From an uncultured Clostridia bacterium (GTDB lineage Bacteria; Bacillota; Clostridia; TANB77; CAG-508), in contig CALXLF010000005.1 of assembly GCA_944389125.1 (NCBI GenBank), positions 61,685 through 125,684 on the forward strand: 64,000 nucleotides of DNA. The letters run 5' to 3'. Positions 31,838 through 41,934 of this stretch are shown here, in pieces; the stretch's first letter is position 1; the number at the start of each line of letters is the position of its first letter. Under the pieces are notes generated by a model. It was not told the origin of the DNA. It saw nothing but the letters and a program-made list of their open reading frames with translations, and did no database searches. Position numbers and translations under genes: made by a program.

Positions 31838-34463
31838 ATGGATATTTCTAATTTTACTGATAGTGCTAGAATGATACTTACTAGCTCTAGTACTTTAGCA
31901 ATTCAAAATCAAAATCCAGAAATAACGTCTTATCACATTTTATCTGTCATGTTAGAGAAAAAAGATAATTTGATATATCAATTATTTCAAAAAATGGATG
32001 TTGAAATTGATAAACTTAAAGGTTTAATAACAGATGAGCTAAATGCTTTACCACAAATCAATGGAACCACTGGTATTAAATTTTCTAAAGATGTAGAATC
32101 TGTTTTAGAAGAATCTGAAAAGATTGCTAAAAACATGAAGGATCAATATATTTCTCCAGAGCATCTACTTTTGGGGATTTTGGAATGTGGGCCAGATGAT
32201 TTAAAAAAATTATTAAAATTATATACAGTTACAAAAAGGTCATTTATGTCAGCATTAAAAGATGTAAATGTCCCAACAGGTGAGGAAGAAAAAGAAGAAA
32301 CTTCAGATGTTTTAGATAAATTTGGAAAAAATTTAACCGAAATGGCAAAAGCAAATAAACTAGATCCTGTTATAGGTAGAGATGAAGAAATTAGAAATGT
32401 TATTAGAATATTAACACGTAAAACCAAAAATAACCCTGTTTTAATTGGTGAGCCTGGTGTAGGTAAAACTGCAATTGTTGAAGGTTTAGCACATAGAATA
32501 GTAAGAGGAGATGTTCCTACATCTTTAAAAGGAAAAACTATTTTTTCATTAGACTTAGGTCTTTTGATTGCTGGTGCTAAATATAGAGGTGAATTTGAAG
32601 AAAGATTAAAAACCATTATGGAGGAAATTGATAAATCAAATGGAGAAATTTTGCTATTTATTGATGAAATTCATAATATAGTTGGAGCTGGAAAAACAGA
32701 TGGAGCAATGGACGCAAGTAATCTTTTAAAACCAAAGTTGGCACGTCGGAGAACTACATTGTATGGGTGCTACAACTTTAGATGAATATAGAGAATATAT
32801 TGAAAAAGATCCAGCTTTAGCTAGACGTTTCCAAAAAGTTTTAGTTCCAGAACCAACAGTTGAAGATGCTATAACAATACTTCGTGGAATTCAAGAAAAA
32901 TTTGAGATCTTTCATGGAGTTAAAATTCAAGATCAAGCTTTAGTTGCAGCTGTAACACTTTCAAATAGATATATAACAGATAGATTTTTACCTGATAAAG
33001 CAATAGACTTGGTTGATGAGGCATGTGCTTTAATTAGAAGTGAAATGGAATCAATGCCAGTTGAACTTGATGAAATTTCTAGAAAGATTATGCAATTAGA
33101 GGTTGAAGAAACTTCTCTTTCAAGAGATGATTCAGAAGTGTCTCAAAAAAGATTAGCTAAGATTAGAGAAGAACTTTCTAAAAAAAGAGAAATTTTTAGA
33201 TCTCAAAAAGCTAAATGGGATTTGGAAAAGAAAAATATAGATAGAGTACAGAAATTAAAAGCTAAAATAGATGAAACAAACGCTGAAATTGAAAAAGCTG
33301 AAAGAAATTATGATTTAAATAAAGTAGCAGAATTAAGATATTCAACATTACCAAATTTAAAAACAGTATTAGCACAAGAGGAAAAAGAAATTGAGAAAGA
33401 GCAAGGTGGAAAAGCATCTCTTTTGAGAAGTGAAGTTACAGAAGAAGAAATTCAACAAATAGTTTCAAAATGGACAGGAATTCCTGTAACTAGAATGTCA
33501 CAAGGAGAAAAAGAGAAACTATTACATCTAGAAGATACTTTACATGAGAGTGTTATAGGACAAGATGAAGCTGTAAAAAAGGTTTCAGAGGCTATACTTC
33601 GTTCAAAAGCTGGAATTGCAAATCCAAATCGTCCAATAGGTTCATTCTTATTCTTAGGTCCTACTGGTGTTGGTAAAACTGAGCTTGCTAAAACTTTAGC
33701 TAGAAATCTTTTTGATGATGAAAAAAATATGATAAGATTTGATATGAGTGAATATATGGAAAAATTTTCAGTTACTAGATTAATTGGTGCACCTCCAGGA
33801 TATGTCGGATATGAGGAAGGTGGACAATTAACAGAAGCTGTTAGACATAAACCATATTCAGTATTGCTATTTGATGAGGTTGAAAAAGCACATCCTGATG
33901 TATTTAACATTTTCTTACAAATATTAGATGATGGTAGAGTTACAGATTCTCAAGGAAGAACTGTAGATTTTAAAAACACTATAATTATTTTGACATCAAA
34001 TTTGGGTGCTCAACTTATTCTAGATAGTATTTCAAAAACAGGTGGTATTACAGAAGAAACTAAAGATCAAATAAGATTAGTATTAAGAAATCAATTTAGG
34101 CCAGAATTTTTAAATAGATTAGATGAAACAATATTCTTCCAAGCTTTAGCAAAAGATCAAGTATATAATATTGTAAGATTATTATTAAAAGGATTAATCC
34201 AAAGACTAGCAGAACAAGAAATTACAATGACAGTTTCAGATGATGTTGTAAATTGGGTAGTAGATGTTGGTTATGACATTAATTTTGGTGCAAGACCTTT
34301 AAAAAGAACAATACAAGATGAGATAGAGACTATGGTAAGCCGTGCAATTATCGCTGATGAAATAAAGAAGAAAGATAATATAGAGATTATAGTAGATGAT
34401 AATAATGAATTAGCTATAAAAAAACTAAGTAGCACGCCTAGTACAGTTAATAATTCTAAATGA
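31838..34463 (+). CDS. clpB: ATP-dependent disaggregase ClpB, with a +1 CGG frameshift
   Basis: Hexameric AAA+ chaperone that extracts proteins from aggregates together with DnaK. Two N-terminal Clp repeats (about 1-145, [20 protein letters not shown]), AAA+ domain 1 with Walker [10 protein letters not shown] (about 205), the long ClpB middle coiled coil (about 400-530, [36 protein letters not shown]), AAA+ domain 2 with [12 protein letters not shown] and [14 protein letters not shown]. The frame breaks at CGG 32747-32749; the triplet reading stops after 12 codons. Skipping the C gives ALAR-GELQ(C)[10 protein letters not shown], the conserved pore-loop/sensor segment. Total 874 residues, normal for ClpB. 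The coiled coil rules out ClpC. Confidence 0.95.
32747..32749 (+). other. CGG +1 frameshift site in clpB
   Basis: 0-frame CGT CGG AGA; required reading CGT (C) GGA GAA CTA, the invariant ARGEL motif. Confidence 0.92.
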
Positions 34464-34490
34464 TAAGGCTTAAAAAAGTAGGAGGTTAAA

Positions 34491-35021
34491 ATGGCTGAAC
34501 CAAAAGAGGTTATTGAGGCAAGAGAAAATTGCAATGATAAGAATTATTTTCTAGATATTCTAAAAACAAATCCGATGTTGTTAGAGTGGGCAAATGACCA
34601 ACTTCGAGATGATAAAGATGTTGTAATGGAAGCTGTAAAACAAGATGGTGGAGCTTTAGAATTTGCAAGTGATAGACTTAAAAATGATAAAGATATTTTA
34701 TTAGAGGCAACTAGTAGAAGAGGTTGGACTATTTGCTATGCAAGTGATAAATTAAAAGATGATAAAGATGTATTACTTTCAGCAACTAAAAATGATGGTC
34801 AGGCTTTATATTATGCAAGTGCCAGGTTAAGAGATGATAAAGATGTTGTGATTCAAGCAATTACTAACAAACCAATAATTTTGAAATTTGCGAGTCTAAG
34901 ATTAAGGAAAGATAAAGAAGTAATATCTATTGCTGTTTCAAAAAATCCAAAAGTTTTAGAATTTGCAGCGGAAGAACTTCAAAATGATGAAGAAATTTTA
35001 AAATTATGTGAACAAAAATAA
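34491..35021 (+). CDS. DUF4116-type repeat protein
   Basis: 176 residues, ATG after GTAGGAGGTTAAA. Almost entirely five or six tandem repeats of about 24 residues with the form A-x-(D)L-x-x-FASxRLRxDKDVVxxAx, e.g. FASDRLKNDKDILLEA, YASDKLKDDKDVLLSA, YASARLRDDKDVVIQA, FASLRLRKDKEVISIA. This is the DUF4116 repeat; its function is unknown, and in this setting it could be a small scaffold. It starts 28 bases after clpB and probably shares its transcript. Confidence 0.8.
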   Translation: MAEPKEVIEARENCNDKNYFLDILKTNPMLLEWANDQLRDDKDVVMEAVKQDGGALEFASDRLKNDKDILLEATSRRGWTICYASDKLKDDKDVLLSATKNDGQALYYASARLRDDKDVVIQAITNKPIILKFASLRLRKDKEVISIAVSKNPKVLEFAAEELQNDEEILKLCEQK

Positions 35022-35103
35022 ATATTTAATCATAAATGCTCTATTTTTTGAATATATACTTTATAAAGAACCAAAGTGTAAATTTAAAAAAGGAGTATTT
35101 TTT

Positions 35104-35370
35104 ATGAGAAAATTTGTTAGAAAGACAAGTGAGATTCTAGAACTTCCAAAGGAAGTTATTAGTAATATACCAAAAATTACTATGACAGGATTTAATGAGA
35201 TTCTAATTGAGAACTTTAAAGGAATTTTAGAATATGAAGATTTTTTTGTGCGTATAGGAACATATATTGGAAATGTAAATATAAATGGTTTTAATCTTAA
35301 ATTAAATCAAATGAATGAAGAGGATATTTTAGTTACAGGAAAAATTGAAAGTGTTGCATTTGAAAAATAA
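35104..35370 (+). CDS. yqfC: Sporulation-associated protein YqfC
   Basis: 88 residues from ATG 35104 (AAAAAGGAGTATTTTTT upstream); an in-frame upstream extension lacks a ribosome site. Reads MRKFVRKTSEILELPKEVI, then PKITMTGFNEILIENFKGIL, YEDFFVRI and NGFNLKLNQMNEEDILVTGKI, the YqfC/YabP fold. In spore formers yqfC and yqfD are transcribed in the mother cell under SigE and take part in forespore engulfment or coat steps. Its presence directly before yqfD suggests the organism can sporulate, or did so recently. Confidence 0.9.
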   Translation: MRKFVRKTSEILELPKEVISNIPKITMTGFNEILIENFKGILEYEDFFVRIGTYIGNVNINGFNLKLNQMNEEDILVTGKIESVAFEK

Positions 35371-35385
35371 AAGGGAGAGATTTTT

Positions 35386-36573
35386 ATGTTATTTAAGATT
35401 TTAATTCTAAAACTTTTTGGGTATGTAAATGTAGAAGTAGAAGGATTCTTTATTGAAAAATTTATTAATATTTGTTTTGCAAAAGGAATTTTTTTGTGGA
35501 GAATTGAAAGAAAAAATTCAACTACTATTACAGCTAGAATTAGTATAAGTGATTTTAAAATTTTGCCAACAATAGCTAGAAAAACAAAATGTAAAGTTCG
35601 TTTAAAGGAAAAAAGAGGACTTCCTTTCTTAATGAATAAATATAAAAAGAGAAAAATTTTTGCAATTACCATTTTGGTGATTGCATTTTTAATTTTTGGA
35701 CTAACTAGATTTGTTTGGAATATTGAACTTGTGTGTGATGGAGAAATTAATAGTCAAGAAATTTTGGAACTTTTAGCAGAAGATGGAATAAAAGAGGGAG
35801 TATTGATTTCTAAAATTGACACAGAAAAAGTAATAAATGAGATAAGACTAAAAAGAAGTGATATTTCGTGGATAGGAATTAAAATCTCTGGCACTAATGT
35901 TATAGTAAATATTGTAAAAGCTACAGAAAAGCCGGAAATTATAGATGATGATATTGCATGTAATATTGTTTCAGATAAAGAAGCAATTATTACTAAAATT
36001 ACTGCTAATAAAGGTACTGCAAGAGTAAAAGCTGGAGATACAGTAAAGCCTGGAGATTTATTAGTAGAAGGAGTTATGGAAGGAAAGTACACAGGAAATA
36101 GATATGTACACGCAGAAGCGGAAATTTTAGCAAAAGTTTGGTATACAAAAGAAGAAACAGCAGAGTTAATTCAAGAATATAATGTTGATACTGGAAATGA
36201 AAAAAATAAATATTCATTAAAAATAAATAATTTTAAAATAAATTTTAATAAAGGGGTTCCAAATTTTGAAAATTATGATACAATAGAGTCATGTAAAAAA
36301 TTAAAGTTATTTTCGAATTATTATATTCCAATCGAAATAGTAAAAACAACATATAAAGAGACAAAATTGGAATACAAGGAATATACAATAGAAGAGCTTT
36401 CTAATGAATTACAAATAAAATTAAAACAAGAATTGCTTGAGGAGAACGGTATTTCAGAAGAAGATGTTATAGAAATCATCCCAACAGTAACGCAAACTCA
36501 AACATCAATTACAGTTAAATTGACATGTAGCACAGAAGAAGAAATAGGAACTTTAGAGCAATTAGTCTATTAA
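35386..36573 (+). CDS. yqfD: Stage IV sporulation-type protein YqfD
   Basis: 395 residues, ATG after GGGAGAGATTTTT. An N-terminal soluble part, one membrane helix at about 92-112 (RKIFAITILVIAFLIFGLT), then the YqfD extracytoplasmic domain with ISWIGIKISGTNVIVNIVKA, the conserved PEIIDDDIACNIVSDKEAII, KPGDLLVEGVMEGKYTGNRYVHAEAEI and a C-terminal part NELQIKLKQELLEENGISEED. Partner of YqfC 15 bases upstream. The phoH gene that usually follows is replaced by an unknown gene. Confidence 0.92.
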   Translation: MLFKILILKLFGYVNVEVEGFFIEKFINICFAKGIFLWRIERKNSTTITARISISDFKILPTIARKTKCKVRLKEKRGLPFLMNKYKKRKIFAITILVIAFLIFGLTRFVWNIELVCDGEINSQEILELLAEDGIKEGVLISKIDTEKVINEIRLKRSDISWIGIKISGTNVIVNIVKATEKPEIIDDDIACNIVSDKEAIITKITANKGTARVKAGDTVKPGDLLVEGVMEGKYTGNRYVHAEAEILAKVWYTKEETAELIQEYNVDTGNEKNKYSLKINNFKINFNKGVPNFENYDTIESCKKLKLFSNYYIPIEIVKTTYKETKLEYKEYTIEELSNELQIKLKQELLEENGISEEDVIEIIPTVTQTQTSITVKLTCSTEEEIGTLEQLVY

Positions 36574-36622
36574 TTTGAAAAGATTTTTTCAAATTAGAAA
36601 AGTTTTAGAAAGGTAGGTAGAA

Positions 36623-37819
36623 ATGGAAGAAAGAAGTTTAAAAGTTCTTAATCCAAATACAACGTTTTTTGGTAAAATCTCAAGTACGCTAGGAAGACTA
36701 TTAATCCCAACCAGACTTGGAATTAATGGAATATTAATTTCTATGAAAAGAAACAATGTTATAAAGTATTATGAGATTTACAAAAAGGCTGAAGCTTCTA
36801 ATGATGTTTCTAAAAAGGAACAAGCAGAAAATCGTTTTGAAGAAGCTTATACTCTTTACTTAGAATCAATTGATAAATATATAATGGACTCTGTTTATAA
36901 AAAAGTAAAAGCTGGAACTGCTTCTGTTTTTGAAAGAGAAGCTTTATCTGATTATTATAACATAGTTCATTTAAAAGAAAATGAGTATTTAGAATATAAA
37001 TACAGAAAGCAAAAATTTTTATTAGAATTAGATTTTGAAAACTTTAAAGATTCTGGAAAAGAAAAAGCTGTTGAAAAATATAAGAAATTATATATTGAAA
37101 AAGTAGATAGTTTATATAAAGGAATAATAAAAAATTATTCAATAAAATTGGCAGATGGAATAAAACTTCAAAAAAACAGTGGTATGTTAGATGTTTATAG
37201 AAATATTTTTGAGACTTTAGAAGAGTACATAAAAAAGGTTTTACCTTTAAAATTAGAATATGAAAAAGATAATGAAAATTATGCTAACATAATAAGTGGA
37301 TATGAAGAATATGAGAAATTTAGTGTTGGAAAACTAGATGAAAAAGAATTCTTGGAAAAAAATATGATATTATTAGGATTAAGCAGATATTTATTTACTC
37401 ATAGTTTACCATTAGTTGCAGCAGAGCAATGTTATAATAAATTATTAAGAGATATTAGAAATTTAATAGTTACTTCTAAGACAGAAGAAAAAAGAGAAGA
37501 AGCTTATAAAATGCTTATTAAATTGATTGAAGACTATAATGTAAAATTATTATCAACTAAAGTTTATTGGGAAAATCCAAAAGAAAGAGATGAATATAAA
37601 AAATTCTGGAAAGAATATAGTAAAGAACAAGATTCAGATAAAAAAGAAATATTATCTTTAAAAAGAGAACTTTCACAAGTAGATAGCTCAAACGATAGAA
37701 ATAAAAAATTGAGGGAGTTTTATAAACACAAATTAGTAGAATTTGGAGCAATGAGAAACTTAAAAAATAGTGCAATTACTGGAAACAAGAATAAATATAA
37801 AAAATTAAAAGTAGCTTAG
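36623..37819 (+). CDS. Helix-rich protein of unknown function between yqfD and ybeY
   Basis: 398 residues, ATG after GAAAGGTAGGTAGAA. Rich in Lys, Glu and Tyr with long amphipathic helices and no membrane segment or recognisable motif; an N-terminal patch TTFFGKISSTLGRLLIPTRLG is the most ordered-looking part. It occupies the position where phoH normally lies in the yqfCD-ybeY-era run, but has no P-loop and cannot be PhoH. It is closed by a clear terminator at 37871. Not recognised; probably lineage-specific. Confidence 0.65.
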   Translation: MEERSLKVLNPNTTFFGKISSTLGRLLIPTRLGINGILISMKRNNVIKYYEIYKKAEASNDVSKKEQAENRFEEAYTLYLESIDKYIMDSVYKKVKAGTASVFEREALSDYYNIVHLKENEYLEYKYRKQKFLLELDFENFKDSGKEKAVEKYKKLYIEKVDSLYKGIIKNYSIKLADGIKLQKNSGMLDVYRNIFETLEEYIKKVLPLKLEYEKDNENYANIISGYEEYEKFSVGKLDEKEFLEKNMILLGLSRYLFTHSLPLVAAEQCYNKLLRDIRNLIVTSKTEEKREEAYKMLIKLIEDYNVKLLSTKVYWENPKERDEYKKFWKEYSKEQDSDKKEILSLKRELSQVDSSNDRNKKLREFYKHKLVEFGAMRNLKNSAITGNKNKYKKLKVA

Positions 37820-37870
37820 TATATTGAAATATAAATTTAATAAATAGTATGATTTCGATACTCTAATCTT

Positions 37871-37905
37871 AAATAAAAAGCCCTAGAAATTAGGGCTTTT
37901 ATTTA
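37871..37905 (+). terminator. Terminator between the unknown gene and ybeY
   Basis: AAATAAAAAGCCCTA / TTAGGGCTTTTATTT stem with a GAAA loop. Confidence 0.88.
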
Positions 37906-37940
37906 AGAAATATAAAATTTAAAAAGGAAATAAAGATAAA

Positions 37941-38405
37941 ATGAATTTAGTCCAAATAGAATATGTAGATATTGAACCAAATAAAGAATATGAAGATTTA
38001 ATAAATAGAGTTGTTAAAAGATGTTTTGAAATTGAAGATTTACTTTCTAAAAAATTATATATAAGTATAACTTTAACAACTCCTGCTCAAATAAAGAAAA
38101 TAAATGAACAATATAGAAATATAGATAAAGAGACAGATGTACTTTCTTTTCCAATGTTTGAAAAAGATGAAATAAATAAAATCTCTGGAGAAAATCCAGA
38201 TGTTTTAGGTGATATTGTAATTTCAATTGAAAGAGTAGAAGAACAAGCTAAAGAATATGGTCATAGTTTTGAAAGAGAATTGGCATATATGGTAGTTCAT
38301 GGATTTTATCATCTTATGGGGTATGATCATGAAAAAGAAGAGGACAAGATACAAATGAGAGCTCGCGAAGAAAAAGTATTAGAATCACTTTCTATTTTAA
38401 GATAA
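37941..38405 (+). CDS. ybeY: Endoribonuclease YbeY (rRNA maturation factor)
   Basis: Single-strand metallo-endoribonuclease in 16S rRNA 3'-end maturation and ribosome quality control. 154 residues. The zinc-binding motif HGFYHLMGYDHE matches H-G-x-x-H-L-x-G-Y-D-H, and DKETDVLSFPMFEKDE with GDIVISIERV are the other conserved blocks. GGAAATAAAGATAA precedes the ATG. It starts the ybeY-era-yqzL-recO run. Confidence 0.95.
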   Translation: MNLVQIEYVDIEPNKEYEDLINRVVKRCFEIEDLLSKKLYISITLTTPAQIKKINEQYRNIDKETDVLSFPMFEKDEINKISGENPDVLGDIVISIERVEEQAKEYGHSFERELAYMVVHGFYHLMGYDHEKEEDKIQMRAREEKVLESLSILR

Positions 38406-38424
38406 TATAATAAAAGGAGAATAT

Positions 38425-39330
38425 ATGGAAAAATTTAAATCAGGATTTGTAAGTTTAATAGGTAGAACAAATGCAGGAAAATCAACGCTTTTAAATAGTT
38501 TAGCAAATGAAAAAGTTGCAATTACTACACCTAAAACTCAAACAACAAGAACAGCAATAAAGGCAATAATAAATAGTGAAAATTCACAGATAATAGTTAT
38601 AGATACACCAGGTATTCATAAAGCAAAAACAAAACTTAGTAAAACAATGATAAATACTGCTATAACTGAAGTTGGTGAAGTAGATGTTGTACTTTTTTTA
38701 GTTGAAGCAACTGCTAAAAGTATTTCTGATGAAAATTTGAAAATTTTAGATACTTTAAAAAAATCTAAAAAGCCATGTATTTTGGTAATTAATAAAATTG
38801 ATTTAGTTCCAAAAACAAAAATATTGGAAGTAATAGATGCTTATAGAAAAGAATATGATTTTTCAGCAATAATACCAGTTTCAGCTCTTAAGGGAGAAGG
38901 CATAGATGAATTAAAAGAAGAAATAGAAAAACTTTTACCTTATGGACCAAAATATTATGACGATGATGAGTATACAGATCAATCAATGAGAGATTTGGCT
39001 TCTGAAATAATAAGAGAAAAAGCACTTAAGCTTTTAAATGATGAAGTACCACATGGAATTTATGTTGAAATAGAAAAATTTTCATTAAGAAAAACCTCAA
39101 AAGGAAAAGATATTTATGATATTGAAGCAATTATATATACAGTAAGAGAGTCTCATAAAGGTATAATAATTGGAAAAGGCGGAGAAAAATTAAAACAAAT
39201 TTCGACATATGCAAGAAAAGATATTGAGAAAATGACTGGAACTAAAGTAAATTTAAGAGTTTGGGTTAAAGTTAAAGAAGATTGGATAAATAATGAGAGT
39301 TTAGTAAATAATAAATTTAAATTAAAATAA
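38425..39330 (+). CDS. era: GTPase Era
   Basis: Essential GTPase that binds the 3' end of 16S rRNA during small-subunit assembly. 301 residues, ATG after AAAGGAGAATAT. G1 GRTNAGKSTLLN, G2 region TTPKTQTTRTA, G3 DTPGIHKAK, G4 NKIDLV, and a C-terminal KH domain with GIIIGKGGEKLKQI. Twenty bases after ybeY and upstream of yqzL and recO, the conserved Firmicute order. Confidence 0.96.
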   Translation: MEKFKSGFVSLIGRTNAGKSTLLNSLANEKVAITTPKTQTTRTAIKAIINSENSQIIVIDTPGIHKAKTKLSKTMINTAITEVGEVDVVLFLVEATAKSISDENLKILDTLKKSKKPCILVINKIDLVPKTKILEVIDAYRKEYDFSAIIPVSALKGEGIDELKEEIEKLLPYGPKYYDDDEYTDQSMRDLASEIIREKALKLLNDEVPHGIYVEIEKFSLRKTSKGKDIYDIEAIIYTVRESHKGIIIGKGGEKLKQISTYARKDIEKMTGTKVNLRVWVKVKEDWINNESLVNNKFKLK

Positions 39331-39402
39331 TTAAAAATCGACAAGAAATTACAAATTTCTTAAATTTGATATTTTAACAAAAGCTAAAATCTGGAGGGGT
39401 CT

Positions 39403-39561
39403 ATGATAATAAAGGAAATTGCGTGGAGTGCATTTAAAAATACCGGAGATATCAACACGTATTTGGAATTTAGTAAATTGAAAAATATGGAGGAAACTTT
39501 AAATATAGATGAAAACACTAAAAGTAAATGGAATAATAATTGCAGAGAACAATTCAAATGA
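39403..39561 (+). CDS. yqzL: YqzL-family small protein
   Basis: 52 residues, ATG after TGGAGGGGTCT. It begins MIIKEIAWSAFKNTGDINTY and continues LEFSKLKNM, matching the short YqzL family (W-x-x-F-x-x-TGxIxxYLxFK) found between era and recO in Firmicutes. The stop codon lies 52 bases inside recO in another frame, so the two are likely translationally coupled. Function unknown. Confidence 0.82.
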   Translation: MIIKEIAWSAFKNTGDINTYLEFSKLKNMEETLNIDENTKSKWNNNCREQFK

Positions 39562-40237
39562 TTTTGATAAAATGGTTACAATGCTTACTCCAAATTTAGG
39601 AAAAATTGGGTGCAGTGCTAGAGGTGCTAGGAGGTCAAAAAGTCAACTTTTAGCAGGTACTCAATTTTTGTGTTTTGGTGAATACATGTTATTTAAAGGT
39701 GGACAAGATACATATAGTATAAATTCTTGTGAAACAATAGAAATGTTTTATAATTTAAGAACTGATCTAGATAAATTATTATATGCTTCTCATATTACTA
39801 AAATTATAAGTGATGTTACAACAGAAAACCAAAATTCATTTCATATATTAAAGCTTTTTTTAAATACTTTATATGCAATGTCAGAAACAGATAAAGATTT
39901 AGATTTTTTAACTTCTGTTTTTAAAATGAGACTTATGAAAATTATAGGATTTTGTCCAAATGTTAATGAATGTGTTTCATGTCATAAAAAAGAAAATTTA
40001 AATTATTTTTCTTTTAAAGATAATGGATTTAAATGTGATGATTGTGCAAAACTTGATACAGGAGCTTTTGAGATTAGCGAAGCAACTAGAAACGCTATTA
40101 TTTATTCAATAAAGGCAGATTCTAAAAAGATTTTTTCTTTTAATCTTTCAGAAAAAAGTTTAAAAGAGTTTGAGATTGTTTCAAGGTTATATTTAAATGA
40201 AAAATTAGAAAAAGAATATAAAGTAGAAAAATATTAA
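39509..40237 (+). CDS. recO: DNA repair protein RecO
   Basis: Annealing factor that helps load RecA at gaps (RecFOR pathway). 242 residues: N-terminal OB fold KVNGIIIAENNSNDFDKMVT with the conserved CSARGARRSKSQ basic loop, a helical core, and a zinc finger C-x2-C (CVSCHKKE) with C-x2-C (FKCDDC). ATG 39509 overlaps yqzL; GGAGGAAAC lies upstream. Ends the era cluster. Confidence 0.93.
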   Translation: MKTLKVNGIIIAENNSNDFDKMVTMLTPNLGKIGCSARGARRSKSQLLAGTQFLCFGEYMLFKGGQDTYSINSCETIEMFYNLRTDLDKLLYASHITKIISDVTTENQNSFHILKLFLNTLYAMSETDKDLDFLTSVFKMRLMKIIGFCPNVNECVSCHKKENLNYFSFKDNGFKCDDCAKLDTGAFEISEATRNAIIYSIKADSKKIFSFNLSEKSLKEFEIVSRLYLNEKLEKEYKVEKY

Positions 40238-40342
40238 TTAACAAAAGAAATTTAAGCTTAGCTTTTTCTTTATATTACTGGACTTGCAAGAGATAATGTC
40301 GAAATTTGTCGAATGATTTTTTAAAAAAATTAAAAAAAACTA

Positions 40343-40371
40343 TTTACAACTTTAAATTTGCATGCTATAAT
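40343..40371 (+). promoter_or_regulatory. Strong sigma-A-type promoter in a long non-coding stretch
   Basis: TTTACA at 40343-40348, a 17-base spacer, and TATAAT at 40366-40371. It would start a transcript near 40378, with no good coding region for the next 670 bases. Confidence 0.65.
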
Positions 40372-40377
40372 GCGTAC

Positions 40378-40920
40378 AAGTTAAGTGCTTAAGAATTTTA
40401 TTTTAAAAGATTTTAAAAGGTTATACCTACTAGCCTTATTTCTTTTATATTAAAGTTTATAGTATATTTCTTTGTATAAATTTTAAATCTTAAAATAATT
40501 TTCGTTTCTTGAAAATTATATTTTCCAAAATTAATTTTTACATAACTATCCCCGAAAAATATTAATTTTATATTTTGTAGACTTAAAATTTAAGTTTAAT
40601 TCATTTTATATGCCCCCGCAATATTTATAGATAAAATGAGATTAAATAAATAAAATTTTTAAGCCTTAACTTTTATTAAAAAGAGGAGGTGATAATTACT
40701 TTTTTAGTTAAAATTCAAATTAATAATTCAAAAAAGTTAGTTTGTAGAATAGTTAATTTAAATTTATTTTTATCAAAGCCTAAATTACCTTAAGTTAGTA
40801 TTATAAAATTTAGTAGTTTCCTTTTTTGAAAAGTTAGAAAGCGATTACATCTTTTTTCGCAATCTACATTAGATGTAAGAGCTTTCTAGTAAGTAAAGCT
40901 AATTTACTAGAGAGCTTTTA
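40378..40920 (+). ncRNA. Candidate non-coding RNA or long 5' leader, identity unknown
   Basis: No ORF of size in either strand. Bounded by the promoter at 40343 and by a hairpin at 40879-40918 (AGAGCTTTCTAGTAA / TTTACTAGAGAGCTTTT). A perfect ten-base Shine-Dalgarno AGGAGGTGAT at 40684-40693 is followed only by a 34-codon frame without ATG. It could be a regulatory RNA or a decayed gene. I could not match it to tmRNA, RNase P, SRP or 6S RNA landmarks. Confidence 0.4.
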
Positions 40921-41051
40921 AAAATTTTTCTATATTAAGTGCTTTATAAAATAACAAGAGGATTTTAAATAGAAGTTTTTTATGGTTGAAAAACTATATT
41001 TTAAATGATATAATACTTCTAAATTTTTAAAGAGAGGTATTGGTATTTTAA

Positions 41052-41933
41052 ATGGCTTCAATTTTAAATTCATTGGAAAAAATTCCTTTAGAAAGAATAA
41101 AAGTGTATGCTTTTGTTGGACCATCTGGAACAGGAAAAAGCTATAGAGCTCAAATGGTTGCTGATTCAAGGAATATAGATTATATTATTGATGATGGACT
41201 TTTAATTTCAGGAAACGAAGTTGTTGCAGGAGTTTCAGCAAAAAAAGCTCCAACTAAAATTGAAACTGTAAAAAATGCATTGTTTCAAGATGAAGAGAAG
41301 AGAAAACAAATGCAAGAAGTTTTAAGAAAAAAAAGACCAAAAAGCATATTAATACTTGGAACTTCAGATGGAATGGTACAAAAAATTGCAAAGAATTTAG
41401 GACTTTCAGATATTATTGAAACAATTTATATAAATGATGTTGCAACAGAAGAAGAAATGGAAACAGCAAGAAGAATTAGAGTAACACAGGGAAAACATGT
41501 TATACCAGTTCCTACTTTTGAAATAAAGAAAGATTTTTCAGGATATCTTTTAGATCCACTTCAAATTTTTAAATCAACAGGAAAAGGAAATGCTCCATAT
41601 ATAGCTGAAAAATCTCTAATAAGACCTGCTTTTAGTTATTTAGGAAATTTTACAATTTCAGATACAGTATTTAAACAAATTATAGAAGTAGTGCTTAAAA
41701 AAATTGATGGAGTATATAAATTACATAGAGCTATTATAAAAAAAGAAGAAGGCGGGTATGGAGATGGAGTTTTTATTTATATAGAGCTTATTATTGAATA
41801 TGGATATAATATAAAAGAACTTACTGATATAGTAAAATCAAGAATCAAAAAGGAAATTGAAAATTTGACAGCTATGAATGTGCTTAGAATGGAAATTTAC
41901 ATTAAAAATATTCATTTTGAGGGGGATAAATAA
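41052..41933 (+). CDS. P-loop protein with C-terminal Asp23/Gls24-like domain
   Basis: 293 residues. The N-terminal part has a Walker A VGPSGTGKSYRAQMVA (about 24), suggesting ATP or GTP binding; the C-terminal 100 residues form an Asp23/Gls24-type domain (YIAEKSLIRPAFSYLGNFTI ... VFIYIELIIEYGYNIKELTD), found in clostridial alkaline-shock and cell-envelope proteins. The fusion is a known clostridial architecture of unknown role. ATG after AAGAGAGGTATTGGTATTTTAA; the gene leads into cmk one base later. Confidence 0.78.
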   Translation: MASILNSLEKIPLERIKVYAFVGPSGTGKSYRAQMVADSRNIDYIIDDGLLISGNEVVAGVSAKKAPTKIETVKNALFQDEEKRKQMQEVLRKKRPKSILILGTSDGMVQKIAKNLGLSDIIETIYINDVATEEEMETARRIRVTQGKHVIPVPTFEIKKDFSGYLLDPLQIFKSTGKGNAPYIAEKSLIRPAFSYLGNFTISDTVFKQIIEVVLKKIDGVYKLHRAIIKKEEGGYGDGVFIYIELIIEYGYNIKELTDIVKSRIKKEIENLTAMNVLRMEIYIKNIHFEGDK

Positions 41934-41934
41934 A

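Noticed and set aside
31838..34463. ClpC rather than ClpB
   Set aside because: The long middle coiled coil, 874-residue length and the [20 protein letters not shown] region are ClpB features.
40684..40790. A gene starting at ATT after the perfect AGGAGGTGAT, as in infC
   Set aside because: The 34-codon frame shows no IF3 or other recognisable sequence.
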